Origin: Demequina sp. TMPB413
Lineage (GTDB): Bacteria > Actinomycetota > Actinomycetes > Actinomycetales > Demequinaceae
DNA length: 64,000 nucleotides
Assembly: GCF_020447105.2 (NCBI RefSeq)
Contig: NZ_CP096184.1
Span: forward strand, 2,480,001 to 2,544,000
Direction: 5' to 3'
Numbering within the stretch: the stretch's first letter is position 1; each line of letters opens with the position of its first letter. The translations under genes were made by a program, and so were the position numbers. Below the pieces are notes generated by a model, which saw only the letters and a list, made by a program, of their open reading frames with translations, searched no databases and was not told the origin of the DNA. Of the stretch, positions 1-7,687 are shown in pieces.

Positions 1-1201
1 GTGCTTCAACCGGCTCGAGCGAGGCCGCCCGAAGGGACGGGTACACGCCAGCGATCAACCCTGTCAGCGCGCCAAGCAGCGGAGCGCCGAAGGGAATCAG
101 GGGAGAGAGCACGGGAGTCCAGTCGCGGGACGCGGCCAAGCCCACCACGATCAGGATGCCTGCTGTTGCTCCAATCACCCCGCCGACCAAACCCATTGCT
201 GTCGATTCCACGAGGAACTGCGTCGCGATGTGACGGCGGCGGGCGCCGACGGCGCGGCGAAGGCCGATCTCACCCACCCTTTCGAGCACGGAGACGAGGG
301 TCACGTTGGCGATACCAATCGCGCCTACCAGGAGCGACACCGCGCCGAGAATGAGGAAGAGCGCGTTCGCGTCGCTCTCGACCCTGTTGCGAAGCGCATC
401 AGGAGACGGAGGTGTGCGCACGCGATAGGCGTCGGGATTGTCGGGGTTCAGCGCGATGGGCGCCTGGGCGCCAATGAGCTCTGCGGCCCCGATCTGCACA
501 TCGATCTGGACGGTCGACGCGCTCGTGTACTCGTAGTGCTTGCGCGCGGTCGCCTCCGGCATGATGATCGCACCAAGCAAGTCGCTCTGCCTGGCCACAT
601 CGGCCAAAATACCCATCACCACAAAGGGGCGATCGCCCAAGAAGACAACAGGCTGCTGATCGACCCTGTAGATGCCCAACTGAGCAGCCGCGCCGGGTCC
701 CAGCACCACGACGTCGTCGGCGCGCTCTTCGTGGCCCGAGTCGAACCATCGACCTGTGCGCAAGGTGCCCTTGACGGCCTCAAGTAGGCCTGGAGAGGCG
801 GCAAGCACGTCTACCTGGAACTCGTTGCGACCGGAGGGGTCGTCCAGCTTCACTGCCGAGGCAAAGTCCTCGCCGATGGGCACCGCGCCCATCACGCCGG
901 CAGCGGTGACTCCATTGAGGCGCATGAGGCGATCCTCGACGTCCCGGGGGAACGAGACGCGCGTCCCGTCGCCACCCCAAAACCCGCCGTCATTGGAGAC
1001 CTCGATGCTCGTCGCCTCGAGCTCCGAGAAGTTGCCGACGATGCGGTTGCCTGCCGTCTGGGCGATTCCCATGGTGGCGACCAGTGCGGCGATGCCAAGC
1101 ACGGTTCCCAGCACAGTAAGGAGGGTGCGAGCAGGGCGAGAAGCGAGACCAGCGATCGCCTCGGTAGCGAGGTCTCGCCACGCCATCTTGGTGGGCTTCA
1201 C
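1..1201 (-). CDS. MacB/FtsX-type ABC transporter permease (C-terminus cut by window edge)
   Basis: Membrane permease of a MacB-like exporter; it would pair with the ATPase encoded just upstream. An N-terminal membrane segment (LLTVLGTVLGIAALVATM) is followed by a long extracytoplasmic domain, then three membrane segments at the C-terminal end, the FtsX fold order. The family's closing motif is visible close to the edge (GVYPSLRAASLEPVEA), so only the last few residues are missing. A GTG start at 1201 is preferred because GGAG lies 7 nt before it; the ATG at 1186 has no ribosome-binding site. The start follows the ATPase stop by 2 nt, so the two are translationally linked. Substrate unknown. 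Confidence 0.88.
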   Translation of the reverse strand, partial: MKPTKMAWRDLATEAIAGLASRPARTLLTVLGTVLGIAALVATMGIAQTAGNRIVGNFSELEATSIEVSNDGGFWGGDGTRVSFPRDVEDRLMRLNGVTAAGVMGAVPIGEDFASAVKLDDPSGRNEFQVDVLAASPGLLEAVKGTLRTGRWFDSGHEERADDVVVLGPGAAAQLGIYRVDQQPVVFLGDRPFVVMGILADVARQSDLLGAIIMPEATARKHYEYTSASTVQIDVQIGAAELIGAQAPIALNPDNPDAYRVRTPPSPDALRNRVESDANALFLILGAVSLLVGAIGIANVTLVSVLERVGEIGLRRAVGARRRHIATQFLVESTAMGLVGGVIGATAGILIVVGLAASRDWTPVLSPLIPFGAPLLGALTGLIAGVYPSLRAASLEPVEA

Positions 1202-1203
1202 GA

Positions 1204-1977
1204 CTAGTCTCCGATCTGCGCGACGGCGCGTGCCATGTCGGCGGAGTCGACCTCGGTGAGCCTGCCGTCCCTGATGCGCACCGCGCGGTCAGCACGTGAG
1301 GCGACAGAGGCGTCGTGCGTAATCATCACGATGGTGAGACCGCGCGCCCGCAACTCGTCAAAGAGCGCGAGCACGGCGTCGGAGGTATGAGAGTCGAGGT
1401 TTCCTGTGGGCTCGTCCGCGAGGAGCAGCGCCGGCTCGGCGACGATTGCCCGCGCGACGGCCACGCGCTGACGCTCGCCGCCGGACAGTCGGGTGGGGGT
1501 GAACCCCGCTCGGTGGCTCAGTCCCACTGACTCAAGGGCCGCGTTGGCCCGCTCGACTCGCTCGGCTGGCCCGACGCCGGTGTACAGCATCGATAACGTG
1601 ACGTTCTCGAGCACCGTCCGGTGGGACAGCAGGTGGAACGACTGAAAGACAAAGCCGATGCGCCTGCCCCTGACGGCGGTGCGCGCGGCCTCGTCAAGAT
1701 CGGCCACCTCGAGCCCCTCGAAGCGGTACGAGCCGGAACTGGGCCTATCAAGCAACCCCAAGACGTTCAGGAGCGTCGACTTCCCCGAACCGGAGGGACC
1801 CACGACCGACACGTACTCCCCGCGATGCACGGTCAGGTCCACGTCCGTCAAGGCGGAAACCTCGACATCGCCCGTGGCATACGTGCGGCCGATGCCGTCG
1901 AGGACGAGCACGGGGGCATCGCCCGTCACGACAGACAGTTCGCCCTCGTAGTCCTCGGCGGCGCCAGTGAGCGCCAC
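1204..1977 (-). CDS. MacB/LolD-type ABC transporter ATP-binding protein
   Basis: ATPase (257 aa) energising the adjacent permease. All nucleotide-binding motifs are intact: Walker A GPSGSGKST, Q-loop FVFQSF, signature LSGGERQRVAVARA, Walker B LLLADEPTGNLD and the switch histidine in ITHD. The EPTGNLD form is typical of the MacB/LolD/FtsE group. The open frame continues upstream into the adaptor gene, but that part is only a shadow. The GTG at 1977 is one base after the adaptor stop; its ribosome-binding site is weak, so translational coupling is likely. An alternative GTG lies about 22 codons further in. Confidence 0.9.
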   Translation of the reverse strand: MALTGAAEDYEGELSVVTGDAPVLVLDGIGRTYATGDVEVSALTDVDLTVHRGEYVSVVGPSGSGKSTLLNVLGLLDRPSSGSYRFEGLEVADLDEAARTAVRGRRIGFVFQSFHLLSHRTVLENVTLSMLYTGVGPAERVERANAALESVGLSHRAGFTPTRLSGGERQRVAVARAIVAEPALLLADEPTGNLDSHTSDAVLALFDELRARGLTIVMITHDASVASRADRAVRIRDGRLTEVDSADMARAVAQIGD

Positions 1978-1978
1978 G

Positions 1979-3673
1979 TCAACCCGCCTGAGTCTCTTCG
2001 GTCGAGGGCTCGTCCGACACCTGGTCTGAGCCCTCGTCTTCGCCCTCATCGCCGTCCGCCGGTACGCCACCGATGTCGGCCTGGCCAACGACGACCCTGT
2101 CTCCCTTGACGAGCTTGCCTTCGACCGCGCGCACCTCGACCACGCCGTCCGTGGCAAGGCCGGTGACGACGGTGACGTAGCGGGTGGTACCGGGAGCGTT
2201 GGGCTCTTCGACTTCGACCCGCGTATCGCCATTTGCCACCGCGGAGAGGGCTGCGGCTGGCACCACGAGCACTTCGCCGGACGTGGACTCAACGGGAATG
2301 ATGACGCGCACGTTGGCGCCCAACAGCGTCTCAGGAACCGTGTCCAGGAGCACCGTGACCTGAACGCGACCGGAACTCCCTGCCTCGGGGATCTCGGACA
2401 CGGTGGCCTCGATCGTCTCCTCGAGCAGGTCTGGCTCGTCGATGATGACGGTGTCGCCGACGCTCAGGCGCATCGCTTCTGACTCGCTCAGGCCGATCGT
2501 CATCGCGATGTCTGAGCCCGACACGGTCATGAAGGTGGTCGAGACTTCATCGCCGCGCTCCACCTCGGTGCGCGCGACCTGCACTGGCACGCGCTTGAGG
2601 AAGATGAGTTCGCCCGCAGGAATCCAGGTGCCCACAGTCGATTCGATTCTGACGAGGGCCTCCGTAGCGTCTGCGACCTGGCGCCGTGCATCGTCGCGAG
2701 CCCTGTTCAGCGCGGTGACATCTCCTGGGTTCCGCGCCTCTGCCAACCGCGCTTTGGCGATGTCGAGTTGACGCTGAGTGGCGGCCACGGCGGCGTCTTG
2801 CTCGACCTTCACCAGCGCCAGTGCGTTGTTCGCGTCGTCAATCGCCGCCTCGAGCGCCACGTAGTCTGCACTGCCGGCCGCCGGGGTACCGGCGTTGTCC
2901 GCGTCGGCGAGCGCTTGCACCGCCACGCTGACCGCGCCATTCGCGGCGCCAACGCTCGACGTCCTCGTGTTTTGGGCGATGGTCAGACTGCCTTGAGCAT
3001 CAGCCACGGCTGCTTGCGCCTCCAGCAGGCTGGAACCGCTCGCACCCCCTGCCTCCGAGATCGCACGCTGCGCGTCCTGGAGGGCCTCGTTTGCCGCGCG
3101 TACTTGGTCTCGCGCCGCGTCGAGTTGGGCTTTGTCGTCGCTTGAGGCGGCGTTCGCCGTATGTCCGACGCGGGCGTACAGGGCCTGAACGCCCGCGCCG
3201 GTGGCGTTGTCCCACGTGGAGTCGGCCGCCTTCATGAGCCCGAGGCGCACGAGCGACTGCTCGAGCTGCAAGACGTCATCGCCCTTTGAGCCGGGCCGCA
3301 AGTCACGGTAGACGGGCAGCTCGCCTTGCAAAAGGATGACGGGCCTGCCGGAGACCTCTAGTGCCACAGCGCCCTCAGCAAGTTCGGCGCCAACCTCAGG
3401 GACCATCGTGACGATCTGCTTGGACTCCGTGTCGCCGATCGAGCCAGACAGAGCAAGCGAAACAGGGTCATCGAAGTCGATGGTTCCTCTCGCGACGATG
3501 TCGGCTGAGAGTAGGCGCTCGTCGACGGCAACCGTGATCAGGGAGGGCTCTGGAGCCTCGGCGCGCGCCGCAGCCTCTGCTGGGGAAGAGATGCGGCTTC
3601 CTGCAAGCCACCCCAATCCACCAGCGGCGACGACCAAACCGAGCGATCCAGCGACCAGGCGGTTGCGGTTCAC
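1979..3673 (-). CDS. HlyD/MacA-like adaptor with peptidoglycan-binding domain
   Basis: Extracytoplasmic adaptor (564 aa) expected to dock on the ATPase/permease pair. One N-terminal membrane anchor (LVAGSLGLVVAAGGLGWLAG) is followed by a biotinyl-lipoyl-like strand, a PG_binding_1-like segment (LRPGSKGDDVLQLEQSLVRL), a long Ala/Asp/Gln-rich coiled-coil hairpin, and C-terminal barrel domains ending in an acidic tail. This PG-binding plus HlyD combination is common in actinobacterial MacB operons, where there is no outer membrane and the adaptor probably sits in the wall. The GTG start overlaps the lipoprotein stop (GTGA). Confidence 0.85.
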   Translation of the reverse strand: MNRNRLVAGSLGLVVAAGGLGWLAGSRISSPAEAAARAEAPEPSLITVAVDERLLSADIVARGTIDFDDPVSLALSGSIGDTESKQIVTMVPEVGAELAEGAVALEVSGRPVILLQGELPVYRDLRPGSKGDDVLQLEQSLVRLGLMKAADSTWDNATGAGVQALYARVGHTANAASSDDKAQLDAARDQVRAANEALQDAQRAISEAGGASGSSLLEAQAAVADAQGSLTIAQNTRTSSVGAANGAVSVAVQALADADNAGTPAAGSADYVALEAAIDDANNALALVKVEQDAAVAATQRQLDIAKARLAEARNPGDVTALNRARDDARRQVADATEALVRIESTVGTWIPAGELIFLKRVPVQVARTEVERGDEVSTTFMTVSGSDIAMTIGLSESEAMRLSVGDTVIIDEPDLLEETIEATVSEIPEAGSSGRVQVTVLLDTVPETLLGANVRVIIPVESTSGEVLVVPAAALSAVANGDTRVEVEEPNAPGTTRYVTVVTGLATDGVVEVRAVEGKLVKGDRVVVGQADIGGVPADGDEGEDEGSDQVSDEPSTEETQAG

Positions 3674-4755
3674 TTCTCGCCAGCAAGCGTTGCGGCAAGC
3701 GCCTTCAACTCGTCTTCGTGCTCGAGTGCGTACTGCTCCTCGATCTCGGCGTAGACCTTGCCCAACGTCTCTTGTTGGGGAATCGAGCACTCGTGGTTGG
3801 CCACGGCGATGCCGATTTCTTCCTCGAGGAGCGCCTCAAGCGCCGTGCGCTGTTCGGAAGTGAGCTCCGGTGGCCCGCCGAAGAGGGCGTCAATCTCCTC
3901 TTGAGTGGACTCCTCGAAGAAGGTGTTGATCTCTTCCTCCGACCAGCCCTCGAAGGGGTCCTTATAGAAGTCGTCGCCCAGGATCTCATCGTGGCGCGTC
4001 TGCAAATCCATGTAGCTGGTCTCCCAGAAGTCGTTCTGGTCCTTGTACTCGAAGCCAGCGTCGGACATGCACGAGGTCCACTTCTCGTTTGCCTCAATGA
4101 TCCTGGGGTCGGCCTCGGTGCGCTCTTGAAGTTCGGTGTAGTACTTCTCCGCAGCTTCCCAGTAATCGGGGGACTGCGTGGGGTCGTCGCCTTGGACCTC
4201 TGCGTAGGCCTCGCCCTGGCAGCCGGCGCCATAGCCGTAGGAGATCGTGTATTCCTCGCCCGTCTCAGGGTCAACCTCGGTGGTGGAGTCGGCCATCTGC
4301 TCTTCTTCTGTCCCGTACAGCGACTCGTAGTACGCCTCGCGCTCGGCTTCGGTCAGCGACTCCATGTACTCCTGGTTGGGGTCGACCCAGTCTTGGTAGG
4401 GGTCGACGAAGTCGTCAGTGCCCTGGTAGAGCGTGTAATACGCGATTCCGAGCCCCTCGCGCTTGATGCGCTCAAGTTCGTCCTCTTCCGAGTACTCGTA
4501 CACGCCGTCAGGTTGCTCGACGGGGATGTACTCCCAACCCTCGAGCTGCATGCACTGGGCGATCGCCTCTTGAACTTGCGCCTCTTGAGCAGCCCAGTCT
4601 GTGTCCTCGCCGGTGCTCGCGCCCAAAAGGCCAGCGATCGTGATGCTCTCGCCGTCCTCTGTTCCTTCTTCCGTGTCACCCCCGCCACAGCCTGCCAGTA
4701 GGACAACGGCCAAAGAACTGGCCGCCACGGCCGAGATAGCGTGAACGGTGCGCAT
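3670..4755 (-). CDS. Acidic secreted lipoprotein, first gene of the MacB-like operon
   Basis: 361-aa lipoprotein of unknown function. The signal peptide ends in a good lipobox (VVLLAGC), followed by a Gly/Asp/Glu-rich linker. The mature part is strongly acidic and Tyr/Glu/Trp-rich with paired cysteines, predicted helical. The ATG at 4755 was chosen over the longer frame because GGGGGA lies a few bases upstream and the signal peptide begins there. Its stop overlaps the adaptor start. It may be a substrate-capture or accessory protein for the exporter; that is inferred only from operon position. Confidence 0.8.
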   Translation of the reverse strand: MRTVHAISAVAASSLAVVLLAGCGGGDTEEGTEDGESITIAGLLGASTGEDTDWAAQEAQVQEAIAQCMQLEGWEYIPVEQPDGVYEYSEEDELERIKREGLGIAYYTLYQGTDDFVDPYQDWVDPNQEYMESLTEAEREAYYESLYGTEEEQMADSTTEVDPETGEEYTISYGYGAGCQGEAYAEVQGDDPTQSPDYWEAAEKYYTELQERTEADPRIIEANEKWTSCMSDAGFEYKDQNDFWETSYMDLQTRHDEILGDDFYKDPFEGWSEEEINTFFEESTQEEIDALFGGPPELTSEQRTALEALLEEEIGIAVANHECSIPQQETLGKVYAEIEEQYALEHEDELKALAATLAGEK

Positions 4756-4788
4756 GGTTCCCCCATGTTGTGACGGTGACGAACGGAA

Positions 4789-4806
4789 CTCGACGGCACC
4801 GTCGAG
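4789..4806. promoter_or_regulatory. 18-bp palindrome upstream of the lipoprotein operon
   Basis: CTCGACGG and CCGTCGAG are perfect inverted arms separated by CA, ending 34 nt upstream of the lipoprotein ATG. The place and symmetry fit an operator or a short 5' leader hairpin. No regulator gene is adjacent. The rest of 4756-4936 shows no gene. Confidence 0.35.
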
Positions 4807-4936
4807 CATTCACCACAATAACGATTGGGGTGGGTAAAAACGTTGGGTAGCGCGAAAAACCATGCTGGGGTATGAGACGCCGACGCGGCTTCTCGGGGGC
4901 GTCCCCTATGACCAAACGGGGACGGGGAGTGTCGCC

Positions 4937-5263
4937 CTAGCCGATGACCTCGTCAAATTGAGTCTGCAGCGCGGCCTTGGGACGGGCGCCCACGAGCGTC
5001 TTCACGACCTCGCCGCCCTTGAAGAAGTGCATCGTCGGGATGGAGGTGATGCCGTAGGCCATGGCGATACCAGGGTTGGCTTCCGTGTCCACCTTGACGA
5101 TCTTGATCTTTCCGACGTACTCGCCGGACAACTCGTCGAGGATGGGGGCAACTGCGCGACAGGGGCCGCACCACTCCGCCCAGAAGTCGACGACGACAGG
5201 CATCGGCGACTCGAGCACTTCCGCCTTGAACGTGTCTTCCGTGGCGTTGACGATCATGCTCAT
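4937..5263 (-). CDS. trxA: Thioredoxin
   Basis: Small cytosolic disulfide reductase (108 aa), the usual thioredoxin length. The redox motif WCGPC is at residues 31-35 inside VVDFWAEWCGPC, and the cis-proline loop is present (SIPTMHFF). Its ATG overlaps the TGA of trxB (ATGA) and uses the GGAGGA within the last trxB codons, so it is translationally coupled to its own reductase. The same trxB-trxA order occurs beside murJ in mycobacteria and streptomycetes. Confidence 0.97.
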   Translation of the reverse strand: MSMIVNATEDTFKAEVLESPMPVVVDFWAEWCGPCRAVAPILDELSGEYVGKIKIVKVDTEANPGIAMAYGITSIPTMHFFKGGEVVKTLVGARPKAALQTQFDEVIG

Positions 5264-6243
5264 CGTGCTCCTCCTTCGACCAAGGCAACTTGGTCCAAGC
5301 CCTCTTCCGGCTCTTCGAGATCCTCAAGCCACCGCTGGGCGTCAAGCGCTGCGGCGCAACCAGTACCTGCGGCCGTGATCGCCTGGCGGTACCGGCTGTC
5401 CACCAGGTCGCCTGCAGCGAACACTCCAGGGACGCTCGTGTACGTCGTGCCGCCGTCGACCTTCACGTAGCCAGCCTCGTCCACCTCGACGACGCCCTTG
5501 ACCAGTTCTGAGCGAGGGTCGTGCCCGATCGCGACAAAAAGCCCCGTCGCCGCAACAGTGCGCACTTCGCCGGTGATCGTGTCGGTGAGTTCGACGCCTG
5601 AAAGCTTCTGTTCGCCTTGGAGGCCGGTCACAGCCGAGTTCCACGCGAACTCGATCTTGGGATCGGCCTTGGCACGGTCGGCCATCACCTTGGAGGCACG
5701 CAGTTCGTCGCGGCGGTGCACAATCGTCACCTTATTGGCGAAACGAGTGAGGAACGTCGCCTCCTCCATCGCGGAGTCGCCGCCGCCCACTACGACCACG
5801 TCTTGACCGCGGAAGAAGAATCCGTCACACGTGGCGCACCAGCTGACGCCATGGCCGGAGAGGCGCTTCTCGTCGGGCAGACCAATCTCGCGATAGGCGG
5901 AACCCATCGCCAGGATCACCGAGCGTGTCTCGAAGACCTTGCCCATGCCGGTCGTGATGCGCTTGATGGGGCCAACGAGGTCCAAAGCGGTGGCGTCGTC
6001 GAACAGCACCTCCGCGCCGAACTTCTCTGCCTGGCCTTGAAGCGTCTGCATCAGTTCAGGTCCCTGGATGCCTTCCACGAACCCTGGGAAGTTTTCCACC
6101 TCTGTGGTGTTCATCAGCGCACCGCCGGCGGTGATGGAGCCTGCGATCACGAGCGGGTTGAGGCCAGCCCGTGCGGCATAGATGGCGGCCGTGTAGCCGG
6201 AAGGGCCTGAGCCCACGATCACGACGTTACGAATCTCACTCAC
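5260..6243 (-). CDS. trxB: Thioredoxin-disulfide reductase
   Basis: NADPH-dependent flavoenzyme (327 aa) that reduces thioredoxin. Visible motifs: N-terminal FAD-binding GSGPSGYTAA, active-site CATC at residues 136-139, NADPH-binding GGGDSAMEE, and the C-terminal FAD motif GVFAAGD. The start is GTG at 6243, with AAAGGA a few bases upstream. It is the first gene after an 85-nt gap from the pseudokinase gene, and that gap carries a sigma-R-like promoter. Confidence 0.97.
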   Translation of the reverse strand: MSEIRNVVIVGSGPSGYTAAIYAARAGLNPLVIAGSITAGGALMNTTEVENFPGFVEGIQGPELMQTLQGQAEKFGAEVLFDDATALDLVGPIKRITTGMGKVFETRSVILAMGSAYREIGLPDEKRLSGHGVSWCATCDGFFFRGQDVVVVGGGDSAMEEATFLTRFANKVTIVHRRDELRASKVMADRAKADPKIEFAWNSAVTGLQGEQKLSGVELTDTITGEVRTVAATGLFVAIGHDPRSELVKGVVEVDEAGYVKVDGGTTYTSVPGVFAAGDLVDSRYRQAITAAGTGCAAALDAQRWLEDLEEPEEGLDQVALVEGGAR

Positions 6244-6276
6244 GAGTCATTCCTTTAGTTGCGGTGGTGAAGCCCC

Positions 6277-6303
6277 AACACGATCGTATGCCCCTCCTAT
6301 TCC
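6277..6303 (-). promoter_or_regulatory. Sigma-R/SigH-like promoter of trxB-trxA
   Basis: On the minus strand GGAAT is followed 19 nt later by GTT, 34 nt before the trxB start. This fits the GGAAT-N18/19-GTT signal of disulfide-stress sigma factors (SigR in Streptomyces, SigH in Mycobacterium), whose best-known target is trxBA. The match is seen in the sequence; the sigma factor itself is not encoded here. Confidence 0.55.
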
Positions 6304-6328
6304 TCGCCTCACACGGCGCGGCGGCGGG

Positions 6329-7687
6329 TCACTCCGCTGGGGTGGGAGTGGGTGTCTGGCCAATCGTGAACTCCGGGTACTTCTGCGAAGGGTTATTGAA
6401 GTCACTGTCAGGAGGATCAAGCGGCTGAGTGATCATCGATGCCCCGATGACGGCCGTCACAAACACCGTCACGATGAGCAATGCGAGGACGAGAGGGCCG
6501 ACGTTGAAAGGCGCGGACGTTTGCGCGCGCCGACGCGCGGCTTCCGCGAACTCGGCCAACTGGGCGGAACGTGGGAAGCGTTGATGGAGTCGCTCGAAGA
6601 TTGCCTCCAACACCGATGGAGCCGGAGCGGCATTCTGCTCCAAGACGATGTCGTGAAACTCTTCGATGTCGTCGACCGCCCCACCAAAGCGGGTGCGCAG
6701 GCGGGTCGTCGTAGGATCCGGCTGCTCCACAGGGGCGACGGCCCGCCCGGTCTGCTCCGCGACCTCGGCGTCGGCGTCGGCGTCGGCGGTGAGGACGGTG
6801 ACCTCAGCGGCATCGCTGGAAACGACGTCGGCATCGCCCGTCTGCTCGACCAGCGCTGCCGCCTCACTACCGGCAGGAAGAGCCTCGGCGCTGGCAAGCG
6901 GTGCTGCCGGCCACCAGAGAGTGGGAGCCTCCGCCACGACAGCTCGCAAGGCGCTGGACTTGCCGGTGCCGAGCGCGTCGGTGAGGTGCTTGAGAGTGAG
7001 GGGGCCCGATCCGCGCAGCAGATCCTCGCACAACTCGCGGGCGGGATCTGCCAGATCGGGCGGCAGGTCGTCCGACGTCAGCTCGTCGGCGTCCAAGCCC
7101 GTCACGGCCGTGACGAAGATGCGAGCCAGAGCGATGGCGTCGGCGCGTTCACTCCGGACGCGACCAAGGCCTGCCTGGCTGCCCAGTTCCCCCTCAATGC
7201 CGAGGCCAGACGTCATGACCCGTCCACGCGGAGTGATCGTGAGCGACCTTGCCCTCACCATGCCGTGGTGAATGCCTGATCGGCCCGGAATCATGAGCGT
7301 CGCGGCAGCTTCGCCGACGATGGCCGCGGCGGTATCGGGCACAAAGGCGACCTCGCCCATGAGGGCGTCGAGCCTGACGCCAGAGGGACGCTCGCTGACC
7401 ACGTAGGCGAGGCGGTCAGTTCCCTGCCGCTCGAGACCGGCGGCGAGGACCCGCGTGAGGCGTCGATCGCGGATGACCTGGGCGCGACGGGCGGCGCGAA
7501 TGACGGATGACGGCGCCAAGGAGGTGATGATGTGAACGGTGACGTCTTGGTGGAGGCGGACATCGCGCGCGGTGAACACGGCTGCGCCCGGAATGTCGTA
7601 GTCCTCGCTGCGCACCAGCCGAAAACGGCGCCCGATCATGTCTCCGGCTTGCACCATCACCCCTCGCCCGTCATTTCCGGCCTTCAT
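6329..7687 (-). CDS. MurJ-associated pseudokinase membrane protein
   Basis: 452-aa protein with an N-terminal protein-kinase-like fold (begins IGRRFRLV), a long Ala/Asp/Glu-rich linker, and one membrane segment near the C-terminus (VLALLIVTVFVTAVIGASMI) followed by a short Pro/Thr tail. The kinase residues are lost: VTVHII replaces the VAVK lysine strand, HHGMVRARS stands where HRDLKPxN would be, and SGLG replaces DFG. In M. tuberculosis a comparable pseudokinase is fused to the C-terminus of MurJ (Rv3910), where it is part of the control of lipid II flipping. Here it is a separate gene overlapping the murJ stop by 4 bp (ATGA). Starts at 7657 or later are possible. Confidence 0.78.
   Translation of the reverse strand: MKAGNDGRGVMVQAGDMIGRRFRLVRSEDYDIPGAAVFTARDVRLHQDVTVHIITSLAPSSVIRAARRAQVIRDRRLTRVLAAGLERQGTDRLAYVVSERPSGVRLDALMGEVAFVPDTAAAIVGEAAATLMIPGRSGIHHGMVRARSLTITPRGRVMTSGLGIEGELGSQAGLGRVRSERADAIALARIFVTAVTGLDADELTSDDLPPDLADPARELCEDLLRGSGPLTLKHLTDALGTGKSSALRAVVAEAPTLWWPAAPLASAEALPAGSEAAALVEQTGDADVVSSDAAEVTVLTADADADAEVAEQTGRAVAPVEQPDPTTTRLRTRFGGAVDDIEEFHDIVLEQNAAPAPSVLEAIFERLHQRFPRSAQLAEFAEAARRRAQTSAPFNVGPLVLALLIVTVFVTAVIGASMITQPLDPPDSDFNNPSQKYPEFTIGQTPTPTPAE

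Noticed and set aside
1978-2292. N-terminal extension of the ABC ATPase frame
   Set aside because: Lies inside the adaptor gene in another frame; residues before the GTG at 1977 are Pro/Arg/Ser-rich and unlike the family.
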